Source: an uncultured Clostridia bacterium
GTDB lineage: Bacteria; Bacillota; Clostridia; Saccharofermentanales; Saccharofermentanaceae
Reading direction: 5' to 3'
Assembly: GCA_947303185.1 (NCBI GenBank)
Contig: CAMYXF010000003.1
Location: 124,001-188,000 of the forward strand
DNA length: 64,000 bases
A program made the translations under genes and the position numbers. Below the pieces are notes generated by a model, which saw only the letters and a list, made by a program, of their open reading frames with translations, searched no databases and had not been told where the DNA came from. This document shows, one piece after another, positions 1 through 9,156 of this stretch (the stretch's first letter is position 1; each line of letters opens with the position of its first letter).

Positions 1-1139
1 GGACAGATCAGCGAGACGAATGTGTCATCGGTAAATGTGATCGTCAGGCCGTCACTCGCATAGCTCTTGGTTGCAACGGTCACAGTGTCGAAGTACCATT
101 CCTTGTTTTGGATCTTATCTGAATAGTACTTCTCGATCATCTCGTCAGTAATCTGAGGAAGCGTGGGTTCAGTTTCCGCAGCGCCGTTGATCTCCTCGAC
201 AAGCGGGCTCCATGAAGTCTCAACAGTCATGTCCTTTACAGCACCGGTAGACATGTAGATTCCCAATCCGACTGCAACGCCAAAGCACAAGATTCCCATT
301 ATGAGCTGGAAAACAATTACGCCCGGATGAGTCATTACGGGTGAGATAATGCTTTCGGGATGCTTCGGATCGACCTTGATCGTGACAGTCTGGTTCAAAG
401 CGATGTCCGAATCCGCTTTGGAAACGAATTCGTCCCACACAGCTTCGTACTGCACGCCGTCAACGGAATAGCTGAACAGCGGCGATGTGTTGATAAACGT
501 CATCACCCTATTATGCTCGCTCTGATCCCTGCTGACATAACGAACGTAGCCCGTGCATGTCGCATTGACCTCCTGCGTATAAACGAACTTGCCCGAAAAC
601 GCCTTCAGGATGGTCACAATAATCATTGCCAGTCCCGTGATTCCGAAAACCAGGATGAATAACAGAATAAAGAATTCCGCCTGCGCGAAATGATTTCTGA
701 ATATCATGAGCAGCGCGATCAGGACCGATGCAAGCGCCATGCTTCCGCCGATAATCCTGTTCAGATGCGCCCTGCTTGACGACTCAACGACCTCACCTTT
801 TCCGGTAACGATCATTGAGATTCCGACAATCAACAACACACCGCACGCAATGAATCCGAAGATCAGGATCTGCTTCAGAAGCAATGCTAAGACCATGCCC
901 GCGAAAACAACCACTCCGCCAATGATTCCGTAAATACTCTTCTTCCTCTTGGCTTCCTGCTCCTCTAACGTGCCGGTCTCCTTCACTCCGTACATCGCCG
1001 AACTAAAGTCACGCACGTCCGCTTTAAGCATGGTCTTCACGAGATCAATGTTCTCGCCAACGATCAGGTCATACTCTTCCTGACTGAGGTACTGTTCCTG
1101 ATTAAAATGCCACTGCGGGTTATCCTTGTTGTAATACAT
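1..1139 (-). CDS. DUF3592-like multi-pass membrane protein, 3' end beyond window
   Basis: This reading frame opens at ATG 1139 behind an AAGGGG ribosome binding site and runs off the left edge without a stop (about 379 residues visible). The soluble N-terminus of about 75 residues is followed by two pairs of hydrophobic helices. A beta-rich segment then follows, with a YxVDGxxYEA-type stretch and a 'VDPKHPES' stretch, the pattern seen in DUF3592 proteins. After one more transmembrane helix comes an extracytoplasmic C-terminal part that is cut off. The function of DUF3592 proteins is unknown. It is a separate transcription unit on the minus strand, 315 bp downstream of the SUFU-domain gene. 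The DUF3592 assignment is by eye. Confidence 0.75.
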   Translation of the reverse strand, partial: MYYNKDNPQWHFNQEQYLSQEEYDLIVGENIDLVKTMLKADVRDFSSAMYGVKETGTLEEQEAKRKKSIYGIIGGVVVFAGMVLALLLKQILIFGFIACGVLLIVGISMIVTGKGEVVESSSRAHLNRIIGGSMALASVLIALLMIFRNHFAQAEFFILLFILVFGITGLAMIIVTILKAFSGKFVYTQEVNATCTGYVRYVSRDQSEHNRVMTFINTSPLFSYSVDGVQYEAVWDEFVSKADSDIALNQTVTIKVDPKHPESIISPVMTHPGVIVFQLIMGILCFGVAVGLGIYMSTGAVKDMTVETSWSPLVEEINGAAETEPTLPQITDEMIEKYYSDKIQNKEWYFDTVTVATKSYASDGLTITFTDDTFVSLIC

Positions 1140-1257
1140 ACCTATCCCCTTGACTAAAAACGAAACGACTGACTATCCCAAATGTGGTGGGTATTCCGTA
1201 CCACCACGAGAAATATTATACAACAATTTAAACTGTACATAATGAACTGTCGAAAAA

Positions 1258-1375
1258 CCTGTCGACGAAACGTCGACGAAAATAGCACTTTTCGTCAACA
1301 AAATCGTCAAATCATGGCAAATTTGACGGAAACGTCGACGCTTTTGCTTTATTTCGTCAACAAATCGTCGACAGG
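1258..1375. repeat. Intergenic hairpin array A (GTCGACGAAA word, 62-bp period)
   Basis: The gap between the two minus-strand genes holds repeated CGTCRAC words in both orientations. TGTCGACGAAA (1260-1270) faces TTTCGTCAACA (1290-1300) across 19 nt. A diverged second copy lies 62 bp on (CGTCGACG at 1271 and 1333; TTTCGTCAACAAA at 1290 and 1352). An outer perfect 11-bp inverted repeat CCTGTCGACGA/TCGTCGACAGG (1258-1268/1365-1375) encloses it. Smaller perfect hairpins also occur inside (GACGAAAA/TTTTCGTC; CGTCAAAT/ATTTGACG). Nothing else is visible in this gap apart from the terminator at 1412. Function unknown. Confidence 0.7.
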
Positions 1376-1407
1376 TCATTTGCATTCTCAAAAACGCCAC
1401 TTTCAGC

Positions 1408-1433
1408 AAAAGAGGATGCCTTGAGACATCCTC
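1408..1433 (-). terminator. Rho-independent terminator after SUFU-domain gene
   Basis: Read on the minus strand, GAGGATG and CATCCTC form a 7-bp stem with an 8-nt loop, followed by TTTT. It sits 22 bp beyond the stop of the SUFU-domain gene. The loop carries the TCTCA core shared with several other terminators in the window. Confidence 0.75.
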
Positions 1434-1454
1434 CTTGTTCAGTTTTTCTTTCTC

Positions 1455-2135
1455 TTACACCAGCGACGCTCTTCTGTAATCCGTCAGATCAGAACCGAGC
1501 TTACCATAGATATCAATAACTGAAGCTTTGTTGGAAAGTGTCTTCAGCTCTGCGTCGGTCATGCCGATGAGCTCGAGGAATTCGACTCTGCCGTTGGGCG
1601 TGTCGATAGTGTTGACGGATGTGTCTGAGATGGTGATAAAGCCGGTGATGTTTGACTTCTGCTTGGCGTCCATGCCGGCCTGCTGGCCCGTGTAGATGAA
1701 TTCGTCGGGCAGGAATATCTCGCCCTTGTTGAACGTGATCCTTGCGATCGACTGGAGGATTCCGCAGATGTTCTTAATCTCGGCTTCTTCGTCTTCGAAC
1801 TTGTACTTCTTAAGCTTGAGAGTCATCTCGTAACCGTAGCCGCTGATCTCTTTGTTCTCGCTCTCTTTTTCGTAGAGTTCGGACAGACCGAAGGTGACGA
1901 AGTGCCAGTAATCGCCGCCGTCGTAGATGCTGATGCCGTCAAGAGGATCGTTGCCGCCAAGTCTCCATTTGATCAGTGTGCCGTAATGCTTCGGCTTGGT
2001 CTGGCCGGGATAGACCCTTAAGAATTCCTTCTCGATGTTAAGCCATCCTTCTGCGCCTATTTCTTCAGCAGGCTCTTTGACTTCCGGCTTCTCCGGTTCC
2101 TTGTTTTTCTTCTTGAATAAATCTGATAATCCCAT
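1455..2135 (-). CDS. SUFU (suppressor of fused) domain protein
   Basis: The 226-residue protein has a short Lys/Glu-rich N-terminus and then a SUFU-type domain. The diagnostic block is 'YPGQTKPKHYGTLIKWRLGG' followed by 'DPLDGISIY', as in the family (PF05076). I place the start at ATG 2135, about 10 nt after AAAGGG; a TTG two codons earlier is possible. Bacterial SUFU proteins are poorly understood. Some act as immunity proteins in polymorphic toxin loci, but no toxin is seen here. It lies 20 bp after the alpha-xylosidase gene and is probably the last gene of that operon. The domain call is firm, the role unknown. Confidence 0.85.
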   Translation of the reverse strand: MGLSDLFKKKNKEPEKPEVKEPAEEIGAEGWLNIEKEFLRVYPGQTKPKHYGTLIKWRLGGNDPLDGISIYDGGDYWHFVTFGLSELYEKESENKEISGYGYEMTLKLKKYKFEDEEAEIKNICGILQSIARITFNKGEIFLPDEFIYTGQQAGMDAKQKSNITGFITISDTSVNTIDTPNGRVEFLELIGMTDAELKTLSNKASVIDIYGKLGSDLTDYRRASLV

Positions 2136-2155
2136 TTCCAATTTTCCCTTTGTGT

Positions 2156-4153
2156 TTATTCTCTTATGTAGACCGGCATCTCAAGATAGCCGCGTTTTTC
2201 CTTGAAGAATCTGCCTGTCGTGACAACACGCTTGTCGCTGCCGTCGACAGAAACCCATGTGCCTTTTGGCAGATAGAATTCGACCATTCCGTCAGGATCG
2301 AAAACAGGTGCCACAAGTATCTTGCCGCCCAGCATGTACTGTCTGTCCAGGAATGCGCAGACAGGATCGCCCTGGAATTCGAGCACCATCGGGCGCATTG
2401 CGGGAAGGCCTGATTTCTCTGCCTCAGAACGCGCTTCGTTGATGTACGGCATGAGCGATTTCTTGAGTTCGACGTAGTGTCTTAAAACATCTACGGCTTC
2501 CTCGTCGTAGTTCCACGGCACACGGTAAGAGCTGCTTCCGTGGAGTCTGCTATGCGAGCTCAAAAGTCCGAAAGCGGACCAGCGCTTATAGACGTCAGCG
2601 GTTGACTTGTCTTCGAATCCACCGATGTCATGGCTCCAGTATGAGAAGCCTGACAACATGAGCGAGAGGCCGCCCCTTATCGTCTGCTCCATCGAAGGAT
2701 AGTCGGAGTGGCAGTCGCCGCCCCAGTGAAGCGGGAACTTCTGGCAGCCTACCGTGGCGCTTCTTGCGAAGAGTACGGCTTCTCCCTTGCCCTTCTCTTT
2801 TTCGAGCAGTTCGAAAACAGCCTCGTTATAAAGATACGTGTAGAAGTTATGCATTCTCAAAGGATCAGAGCCGTCTGCATAAGCGACGTTTTCAGTCGGG
2901 ATTCTCTCGCCGAAGTCGGTCTTGAAGCAGTCGACGCCCATGTCGAGAAGCGCTTTGAGCTTGTCCTGATACCACTTCTTGGCATCCGCATTAGTGAAGT
3001 CCACGATGCCCATTCCGGCCTGCCAGAGATCTGTCTGCCAGACGCTGCCGTCGGTCTTCCTGATGAGGTAACCGTTTGCTGCCGCCTCGTCGAAAATCTC
3101 GGACTGCTGTGCGATATATGGGTTTATCCAGACACAGACGTGAAGGCCTCTTGAGTGAAGCTTGGAGATGAGGCCTGCAGGATCGGGGAACATGTCGCTG
3201 TCCCAGAGGAAGTTGCACCAGTGCGAATCCTTCATCCAGAAACAGTCGAAATGGAATACTGAAAGATCGATACCTCTGTCGCGCATCCCGTCAACAAATG
3301 AGAGCACAGTCTGCTCGTCGTAATCGGTCGTGAAAGACGTTGAAAGCCACAGGCCGAAAGACCAGTCCGGAATCTTCGGAACGCGTCCCGTGAGGCCCGT
3401 GTAAAGCGTGATGACATCCTTCATGGAATTGCCTGCGAAGAGATAGTAATCAAGGCACTCGCCGCGCACGGAGAACTGCACTTTGGATACGTTCTCGGAA
3501 GCGACTTCGAAGTTCACTTCTTCACTGTGATTTACGAACACACCGAGATTGTTATCGGTGATGTAGAACGGAATATTCTTGTAGGACTGCTCGGAGAATG
3601 TGCCGCCGTCCTTGTTGACGATGTCGATGCTCTGTCCGTTTCTTATGAAGTTTCCAAAGCGCTCGCCCAAACCATAAACATGCTCGCCTACACCAAGGCT
3701 CAGCTGTTCTCTCATGAAGCGGCCGTTATCGCCATCGATAAATGCAAGAGCGCCTTCGCGTGAAGAAGTGATCTTACACCCGTTGCGGATAAGCTCATAA
3801 CCGTAGTTTTCTTTGTCGATAACGAGGCAGCTATCACCGCTCTTAACGACTACAGTTTTCTCATCTTCTTCAACGCCGATATCGCTGCTCGAATCAGCGA
3901 GTCTGAAGTAAGACGGTGCGAGTGAATTATCACCCTTGAAGTGATATGTCCTGATGTGGAAAACATTCTCAAAAGGAGACGTGATCTCCATCGTGATATA
4001 AGGACCGCTTAAGGTCATGCCCCTGTTGTAGATATGGAAACCCGGCATGGTGAGCATTACTTTGTCATTGCTCTTTTGAACGAACCTGACTTCTTTGGCC
4101 TGATGTATGTCAAAACCTTCTGCCGTCATCCATGCGCCGTCAGTAAACTTCAT
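2156..4153 (-). CDS. yicI: GH31 alpha-xylosidase (YicI-type)
   Basis: A cytoplasmic 665-residue glycoside hydrolase of family 31. It removes alpha-xylosyl residues from the non-reducing end of xyloglucan-type oligosaccharides. The nucleophile motif 'KTDFGE' has Asp413, and 'HWGGD' holds the acid/base Asp480. The N-terminal beta-sandwich, with 'GLGERFG' near residue 161, and the catalytic barrel both match YicI, though the protein is about 100 residues shorter than E. coli YicI. There is no signal peptide. The start follows GGAGGATCC. The gene lies 62 bp after a LacI-like sensor/diguanylate cyclase on the same strand, so sugar supply and c-di-GMP output may be linked. Family firm; the exact substrate is inferred. 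Confidence 0.92.
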   Translation of the reverse strand: MKFTDGAWMTAEGFDIHQAKEVRFVQKSNDKVMLTMPGFHIYNRGMTLSGPYITMEITSPFENVFHIRTYHFKGDNSLAPSYFRLADSSSDIGVEEDEKTVVVKSGDSCLVIDKENYGYELIRNGCKITSSREGALAFIDGDNGRFMREQLSLGVGEHVYGLGERFGNFIRNGQSIDIVNKDGGTFSEQSYKNIPFYITDNNLGVFVNHSEEVNFEVASENVSKVQFSVRGECLDYYLFAGNSMKDVITLYTGLTGRVPKIPDWSFGLWLSTSFTTDYDEQTVLSFVDGMRDRGIDLSVFHFDCFWMKDSHWCNFLWDSDMFPDPAGLISKLHSRGLHVCVWINPYIAQQSEIFDEAAANGYLIRKTDGSVWQTDLWQAGMGIVDFTNADAKKWYQDKLKALLDMGVDCFKTDFGERIPTENVAYADGSDPLRMHNFYTYLYNEAVFELLEKEKGKGEAVLFARSATVGCQKFPLHWGGDCHSDYPSMEQTIRGGLSLMLSGFSYWSHDIGGFEDKSTADVYKRWSAFGLLSSHSRLHGSSSYRVPWNYDEEAVDVLRHYVELKKSLMPYINEARSEAEKSGLPAMRPMVLEFQGDPVCAFLDRQYMLGGKILVAPVFDPDGMVEFYLPKGTWVSVDGSDKRVVTTGRFFKEKRGYLEMPVYIRE

Positions 4154-4215
4154 TTATGGATCCTCCGAATTTGAGTGGATTTGCTGCGCCGTGCAAAGCT
4201 TTAAGCGCCGGAAAA

Positions 4216-6123
4216 TTACTCTTCCGGCTTTGTTTTCTTGGCAGCCTTATCCTTGTACATAGCTTCATCTGCGCGCTTGATGACATCGGCAACAGAAACA
4301 TCTGTCTCAGGGTCGTAGACGGCAATGCCGCACGCAATGGAAACATAATCTTCAGGGAAAGGAAGCTCGTCTATATAAGGACTCATCTTCTTGTTCAGAG
4401 CCTTAACGTTCTTATCTCGCTTCTTATAGTCTTCGCCTGTAAGCACCGCAACAAATTCGTCGCCGCCCATTCTGTAAACAGGGCTGTGCTTGAATACGTC
4501 ACAGATAAGACGGCATGCTCTTACAAGATAAGCGTCACCGGCTTCGTGGCCCTGCGAATCGTTGATTACCTTGAGGTTGTTGACGTCAAACATCGCAAGT
4601 GCAAATTCGAGATCAGGTTCTGTATTGATCTGCGACTGCAGGAGGTTTTCCTTGTCCTCATATGCCATACGGTTGTTAACGTTTGTAAGAGGGTCTTTGC
4701 CCATGATGTCAACAAGTCTCTTGTTGATGTGATCTAACGTAAGCGCGTGGCGGAACTTCTCGAATGCAAGACCCATGCGGTTTGTGTATGTCATCAGGAA
4801 GTGGTTTTCGACCTTTTCGATGCAGTCCCTGAAAACGATGTAACCGTATGCAAGCTCAGCTTCGTGAAGCGGAAGGAATACATAAAGGTGGTTTGGGCCT
4901 TCAGGATCGTATCCGGGGATGAGATCTTTGGACTTGAACATGTCGCCCTTGTACTGGACGCCGTCTTCCATGGAATACAGAACTTCCATGTTCTTGCTGT
5001 ATCTGTCGGTGCTGAGCCTGATGTCGGCATCGTAGATCGAAAGACCGAAATTGGGCTCCAGAAGAACGTGGAAAGAATCGCCTTCGTAATCGTGGTTTCC
5101 GACCAGGAGGCTGTAGAGGTTATCCTTGAACTCCAGCATGGTAAGACAAGGCAGAACTGTCGAGTCGATGATGTTGAGCTTACGCTCAAAATAAGTGGTC
5201 ATGGCGCGCTTCGAAAAAGCTTCGCGGCCCATGCGTCTTCTAAGCTGGTCGCTGTTCCTGAATTCGTAGCAGTTGCAGCTCTCGCCCGGGATGAACTTAC
5301 ACTGGATTATCTCGTTCTTGCCGCGCTCGCCGCCGTTGAACATGTCTCTCCAGAGCCTTACGGCTGCAGCGCCCATCTCATCGAAGCACTGGTCAACCGA
5401 CGCGATCGAAGGATCGAAAATCTTACTGTTGTCGATATAATCGAAGCCTGTAACGAGAACATCCTTCGGCACTTCGTATCCGTTATTGCTCAAAGAGATG
5501 CATGTCTCCATCGCAAGTCCGTCATTTGCGCAGATAAAGACATCAGGGAGCTTGTCACCTGATTTGCAAAGTTCATTAATGTGCCTTGTGACAGCGGCAT
5601 TCTCCCAGTCTGTGTAGAATACTTCAACGAGGTCGTCTTCACAGTTGTTCTCTTTGAGATAATTGCGTACTGCTTCGACTCTCAATTCCGAATCGTGCGA
5701 ATCCTTTGTGCCGGCGATGAATGATATTGTTTTCGCGCCGTGCTCATCTCTTACGTGGGCGCAGAGATCCCTTATCGCCTGGTTGTTGTCGGAGCCGACG
5801 TAGCTTACGCCTTCTCTTCTGTTACCCTGGATGATGACGGGAATGCCGGCCTCATTGCTTCTCTCGATAATGTTGTCGATCCTATCCTGATAGTCCAGCG
5901 CGCTCGCGAAAATAACCGTGCCGTCAAAGTCGTGAAGATCAGGGAGATTGAAGATATTCATCTCGCCCTGTTTTTTGGCGTCGTTATCAATATATGCCGG
6001 ATAGCAGAGGAACAAAAAGACGTCTGTCTGCTCGTCTTTGAGCTCGTTCATCATACCCGTGAGGAACTGACTGAGGATCTCAGAACCCCAACCTGTCGTA
6101 AATACTGCGATCTTTTTCTTCAT
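4216..6123 (-). CDS. LacI-type ligand-binding domain fused to a GGDEF diguanylate cyclase
   Basis: A soluble 635-residue protein with no transmembrane helix and no helix-turn-helix. Residues 1 to about 290 resemble the periplasmic-binding-protein fold of LacI/GalR regulators ('MKKKIAVFTTGW', 'PDVFICANDGLAMETC', 'VLVTGFDYIDN', 'SVDQ'). A 'PGESCNC' Cys pair, a middle sensory region of about 170 residues and a C-terminal GGDEF domain follow (GGDEF at 553-557; no RxxD inhibition site). The inferred role is a cytoplasmic sugar-responsive diguanylate cyclase. The start has GGAGGA upstream. It sits between a small protein gene and the alpha-xylosidase gene, all on one strand. Close paralogues are at 34433 and 54976. 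Confidence 0.88.
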   Translation of the reverse strand: MKKKIAVFTTGWGSEILSQFLTGMMNELKDEQTDVFLFLCYPAYIDNDAKKQGEMNIFNLPDLHDFDGTVIFASALDYQDRIDNIIERSNEAGIPVIIQGNRREGVSYVGSDNNQAIRDLCAHVRDEHGAKTISFIAGTKDSHDSELRVEAVRNYLKENNCEDDLVEVFYTDWENAAVTRHINELCKSGDKLPDVFICANDGLAMETCISLSNNGYEVPKDVLVTGFDYIDNSKIFDPSIASVDQCFDEMGAAAVRLWRDMFNGGERGKNEIIQCKFIPGESCNCYEFRNSDQLRRRMGREAFSKRAMTTYFERKLNIIDSTVLPCLTMLEFKDNLYSLLVGNHDYEGDSFHVLLEPNFGLSIYDADIRLSTDRYSKNMEVLYSMEDGVQYKGDMFKSKDLIPGYDPEGPNHLYVFLPLHEAELAYGYIVFRDCIEKVENHFLMTYTNRMGLAFEKFRHALTLDHINKRLVDIMGKDPLTNVNNRMAYEDKENLLQSQINTEPDLEFALAMFDVNNLKVINDSQGHEAGDAYLVRACRLICDVFKHSPVYRMGGDEFVAVLTGEDYKKRDKNVKALNKKMSPYIDELPFPEDYVSIACGIAVYDPETDVSVADVIKRADEAMYKDKAAKKTKPEE

Positions 6124-6152
6124 ACCAGGATTCCTCCGAAGAATCTGATGTA

Positions 6153-6521
6153 TTAATCGTCCTTTTTGCCGGCTTTTCTGAACGGCTTAAGGGCTTCCTT
6201 AAACTCTTTTGGATTATATTCGTGCTCTTCAGCGAAAAGATAAAGCTCACTCTTGCTCGATTCGCGGAGACTGTCTAATTCGCCTTCGAAAAGCAGATGC
6301 CTGTCGTTCTTTTCGATGCAGATGCCGGAAAACTCATAAGGCGGCTCCTCACCGCTTACCTTTGCATTGGGAACAACCGTAAGCATGTCACCGTCAACGG
6401 ACATGACTATGTAATCAACAAAAAACGTATTCTTTTTTCTGAGATTCTTACGAAGGAGCTTGCGCATGCTGTCACCGAAGTAGATAGTGACAATGTCGCC
6501 TTTCTTCACTGCTTTCGCCAT
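6153..6521 (-). CDS. Hypothetical 122-residue protein preceding the sensor cyclase
   Basis: I do not recognise this protein. It is small, soluble and charged, with a beta-rich first two thirds ('KKGDIVTIYFGDS', 'MLTVVPNAKV') and a Lys-rich helical tail. AAAGGA precedes the ATG. It lies 29 bp upstream of the sensor/diguanylate cyclase gene and probably opens the operon. A PilZ-type c-di-GMP receptor was considered because of the operon and a 'SVDG' string, but the Arg-rich RxxxR motif is not in the canonical place, so I make no functional call. Confidence 0.65.
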   Translation of the reverse strand: MAKAVKKGDIVTIYFGDSMRKLLRKNLRKKNTFFVDYIVMSVDGDMLTVVPNAKVSGEEPPYEFSGICIEKNDRHLLFEGELDSLRESSKSELYLFAEEHEYNPKEFKEALKPFRKAGKKDD

Positions 6522-6594
6522 AACATCTATCCTTTATCAATTCAAATCAAACGCTACGTGGCTTTCCCCTGACATACCAGGCGTCAGTTCTTAT

Positions 6595-6651
6595 ATTATA
6601 CATTTTATTTCAAAGATTATCTCTATCGTCATGACACCGATTGGTTATAAT
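6595..6651. promoter_or_regulatory. Back-to-back -10 elements between divergent genes
   Basis: A TATAAT reads leftward at 6595-6600, toward the 6153-6521 operon. Another reads rightward at 6646-6651, toward the PatB-like gene. The -35 boxes are poor on both sides. If the rightward one is used, its transcript would start about 15 nt before the PatB start codon. Confidence 0.4.
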
Positions 6652-6672
6652 AGAGTCCGGGAGAATATGAAT

Positions 6673-7800
6673 ATGTATGATTTTGACGCTATAACTGACA
6701 GGAACACGCCCGACGATATCAAATACGAGAAAATAAACGGAATAGACGACCTCATCCCTGTATGGGTTGCAGACATGGACTTCAAGAGTCCGCCGGAAGT
6801 AATAGATGAACTGGTGCGGGTTGCATCAAACGGGATCTACGGTTATTCGGAAGCAGACAAATCCTACGACGATGCCGTTATCAACTGGTTCAAGACCAGA
6901 TTCGACTGGAATGTCGAAGCATCCCAGATAATAAAGCTCCCCGGCGTCGTTCTGGCTATCTCCTACGCTGTCCGCGTTCTCACAAGCGAAAATGACCACG
7001 TCATGATATTAGAACCCGTCTACGGCCCTTTCAGACGCTGTGTTGAAGGCAACGGAAGAAAGCTCACCGTTGAGCCTCTTAAGATTGCAAACGGACACTT
7101 CGAAATCGACCTTGAAGACATGGAGAAAAAGATCGTCGAAGACGACGTCAAACTCCTTATATGGTGTTCTCCCCACAATCCGGGCGGCAGAGTCTGGACC
7201 GAAGATGAACTCCGCGCAGTTGCCGGTATCTGCAAAAAACACGGCGTATTCATCGTAAGCGATGAGATTCACTCAGACCTTACGCTGTACGGCAACAGGC
7301 ATATTCCCATGGCTAAGATCGCTGGTGATAACTGCGTTGTCCTCACCGCTCCCACGAAGACATTTAACATTGCTGGCATCCAGGCCGCAAACATAATATC
7401 GACCAACAAGGAAGTTCTTAAAAAGATCGACAAAGAAGCCCTTACCACAGGTGCTTTCGGCCTTAACAAGATGGGCATCGCTGCCACAAGAGCGGCTTAC
7501 ACATACGGCGCGCCGTGGCTTGAAGAACTTCTGAAATACATCGAAGGAAACGTCGCTCTTTTGCGCGAGGAATTGAAAGATACAGATCTCGTAATGATGG
7601 AACCGGAAGGAACTTATCTTGTCTGGATCGATTGTTCATCGCACAATAACTTTGCGATGAAGCTTCTTAAAGATGCGCATGTAAGAGTTTCCGAAGGAAG
7701 CTTTTTCGGAATGGGCGGAGAAAACTTCATAAGAGTAAATGTCGCGTGCCCGAGAAGCGTGCTCAAAGAAGCGATAAAGAGAATGAAAGCTGTTTTGTGA
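6673..7800 (+). CDS. patB: PatB/MalY family PLP-dependent lyase (probable cystathionine beta-lyase)
   Basis: A fold-type I PLP enzyme of 375 residues. It carries 'VWVADMDFKSP' near the N-terminus, 'SPHNPGGRVW' and 'SDEIHSDL' in the cofactor site, and the Schiff-base lysine motif 'TAPTKTFNIAG'. The family splits cystathionine or other C-S compounds, and some members act as maltose-regulon modulators. The open frame extends upstream to 6487, but that part crosses the neighbouring promoter region. GGGAG at 6659-6663 with 9-nt spacing selects ATG 6673 (ATG 6667 is the alternative). The stop is 3 nt before the MATE gene, so the two are co-transcribed. Family certain, substrate not. Confidence 0.88.
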   Translation: MYDFDAITDRNTPDDIKYEKINGIDDLIPVWVADMDFKSPPEVIDELVRVASNGIYGYSEADKSYDDAVINWFKTRFDWNVEASQIIKLPGVVLAISYAVRVLTSENDHVMILEPVYGPFRRCVEGNGRKLTVEPLKIANGHFEIDLEDMEKKIVEDDVKLLIWCSPHNPGGRVWTEDELRAVAGICKKHGVFIVSDEIHSDLTLYGNRHIPMAKIAGDNCVVLTAPTKTFNIAGIQAANIISTNKEVLKKIDKEALTTGAFGLNKMGIAATRAAYTYGAPWLEELLKYIEGNVALLREELKDTDLVMMEPEGTYLVWIDCSSHNNFAMKLLKDAHVRVSEGSFFGMGGENFIRVNVACPRSVLKEAIKRMKAVL

Positions 7801-7803
7801 TAA

Positions 7804-9156
7804 ATGAGCAAATACGAGTCACAATATGAGAGGATGACGCAGCAGTCGGTTCCGGCCCTTATCTTAACGCTCGGAGTTCCGACCATGATAAGCATGTTCG
7901 TCACCACCATTTACAACATGGCTGACTCCTATTTCGTCGGACAGATCAACACGTCCGCGAGCGGCGCCACCAGCGTTGTCATGGGCCTCATGGCGATACT
8001 TCAGGCGATAGGCTTCATGTTCGGTCACGGCAGCGGAAGTATCATAAGCAGAAAGCTCGGCGAGAAGGATATCGACACTGCCAAGAATTACTCGGCAACA
8101 GGCTTTTACATGGCGCTGTTCTCAGGCTTTGGCATGCTTCTTCTCGGCGGCATTTTCTTAAAGCCGCTCATGTATCTTTTGGGAAGTACCGATACCATTC
8201 TCCCTTACGCGGAAACATATGCGATCTGCATTCTTGTCGCTGCTCCCGCGCTTGTCTCAAGCTGCGTAATGAACAACATCTTAAGATACGAAGGACGCGC
8301 GTTCTTCGCCATGATCGGCCTTACTTCAGGCGGCATCCTGAATATCTTTTTAGATGCTTTCTTCATGCAGAAACTTGGTATGGGAATCTTAGGCGCAGGC
8401 CTTGCAACTGCAATATCCCAGTATGTTTCATGGTTCCTGCTTCTTACGATGTTCATTAAGAAAAAGACACAGACTTCGCTTGAATTCAAATACACGAAGT
8501 TCAATAAAACAATACTCTGGAACATAATAACCACGGGCCTTCCGAGCCTTGCGCGCCAGGGACTTGCGAGCATATCGACAATGGTCCTCAACAATGCTGC
8601 AGGTGCTTATGGTGATGCTGCGATCGCCGCAATGGGCATCGCAAACAAAGTCAGCATGTTCATCTTCAGCGCTGCACTCGGAATCGGCCAGGGTTTCCAG
8701 CCTGTCGCAGGATTCAACTTCGGTGCGAAGAAATACGACCGCGTGCGCCAGGGATTCTTTTTCACGTTATTCTTCGGATGGATCCTGCTTGGCATCGCAT
8801 CTGTCGCCGTATATTACAATGCCGGCTTCTGCATCTGGCTTTTCAGAGATGACCCGGATGTAGTCGCGATCGGAATCCCTGCTCTTCAGATGCAGTGTAT
8901 GGGATTGTTTTTCGTGCCTTTCCAGGTATGCAGCAACATGATGTTCCAGAGTATCGGTTACAAGTTCAATGCGACATTCCTGTCGTCACTTCGTAACGGC
9001 CTCTGCTTCATTCCCGTACTGATCACGGCAAGTGTTCTTTTCGGTCTTCCCGGAATCCAGATATCTCAGGCTGTTGCAGATCTTCTGACCTGCTTAGCTT
9101 GCATACCTTTCATTATCAGCTTCTTCAGGAAGATCTCCCAGAACGCAATCGAATAA
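7804..9156 (+). CDS. MATE family efflux transporter
   Basis: A 450-residue membrane protein with about twelve transmembrane helices in two related halves. The N-terminal 'TLGVPTMISMFVTTIYNMADSYFVG' and the internal 'TGLPSLARQG' are typical of MATE/DinF-type multidrug and toxin exporters, which run on Na+ or H+ gradients. It starts 3 nt after the PatB stop and is probably translationally coupled to it. This is the first of four MATE genes in the window. The exported compound is unknown. Its 3' end overlaps a small minus-strand reading frame. Confidence 0.92.
   Translation: MSKYESQYERMTQQSVPALILTLGVPTMISMFVTTIYNMADSYFVGQINTSASGATSVVMGLMAILQAIGFMFGHGSGSIISRKLGEKDIDTAKNYSATGFYMALFSGFGMLLLGGIFLKPLMYLLGSTDTILPYAETYAICILVAAPALVSSCVMNNILRYEGRAFFAMIGLTSGGILNIFLDAFFMQKLGMGILGAGLATAISQYVSWFLLLTMFIKKKTQTSLEFKYTKFNKTILWNIITTGLPSLARQGLASISTMVLNNAAGAYGDAAIAAMGIANKVSMFIFSAALGIGQGFQPVAGFNFGAKKYDRVRQGFFFTLFFGWILLGIASVAVYYNAGFCIWLFRDDPDVVAIGIPALQMQCMGLFFVPFQVCSNMMFQSIGYKFNATFLSSLRNGLCFIPVLITASVLFGLPGIQISQAVADLLTCLACIPFIISFFRKISQNAIE

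Noticed and set aside
4747..5562. Long plus-strand open frame inside the sensor cyclase gene
   Set aside because: It is a mirror of the minus-strand coding frame, with no ribosome site and no recognisable domain.
6487..6672. 62-residue N-terminal extension of the PatB-like protein
   Set aside because: The sequence crosses a promoter region and the antisense start of the neighbouring gene, and family members begin close to 'YDFD'.
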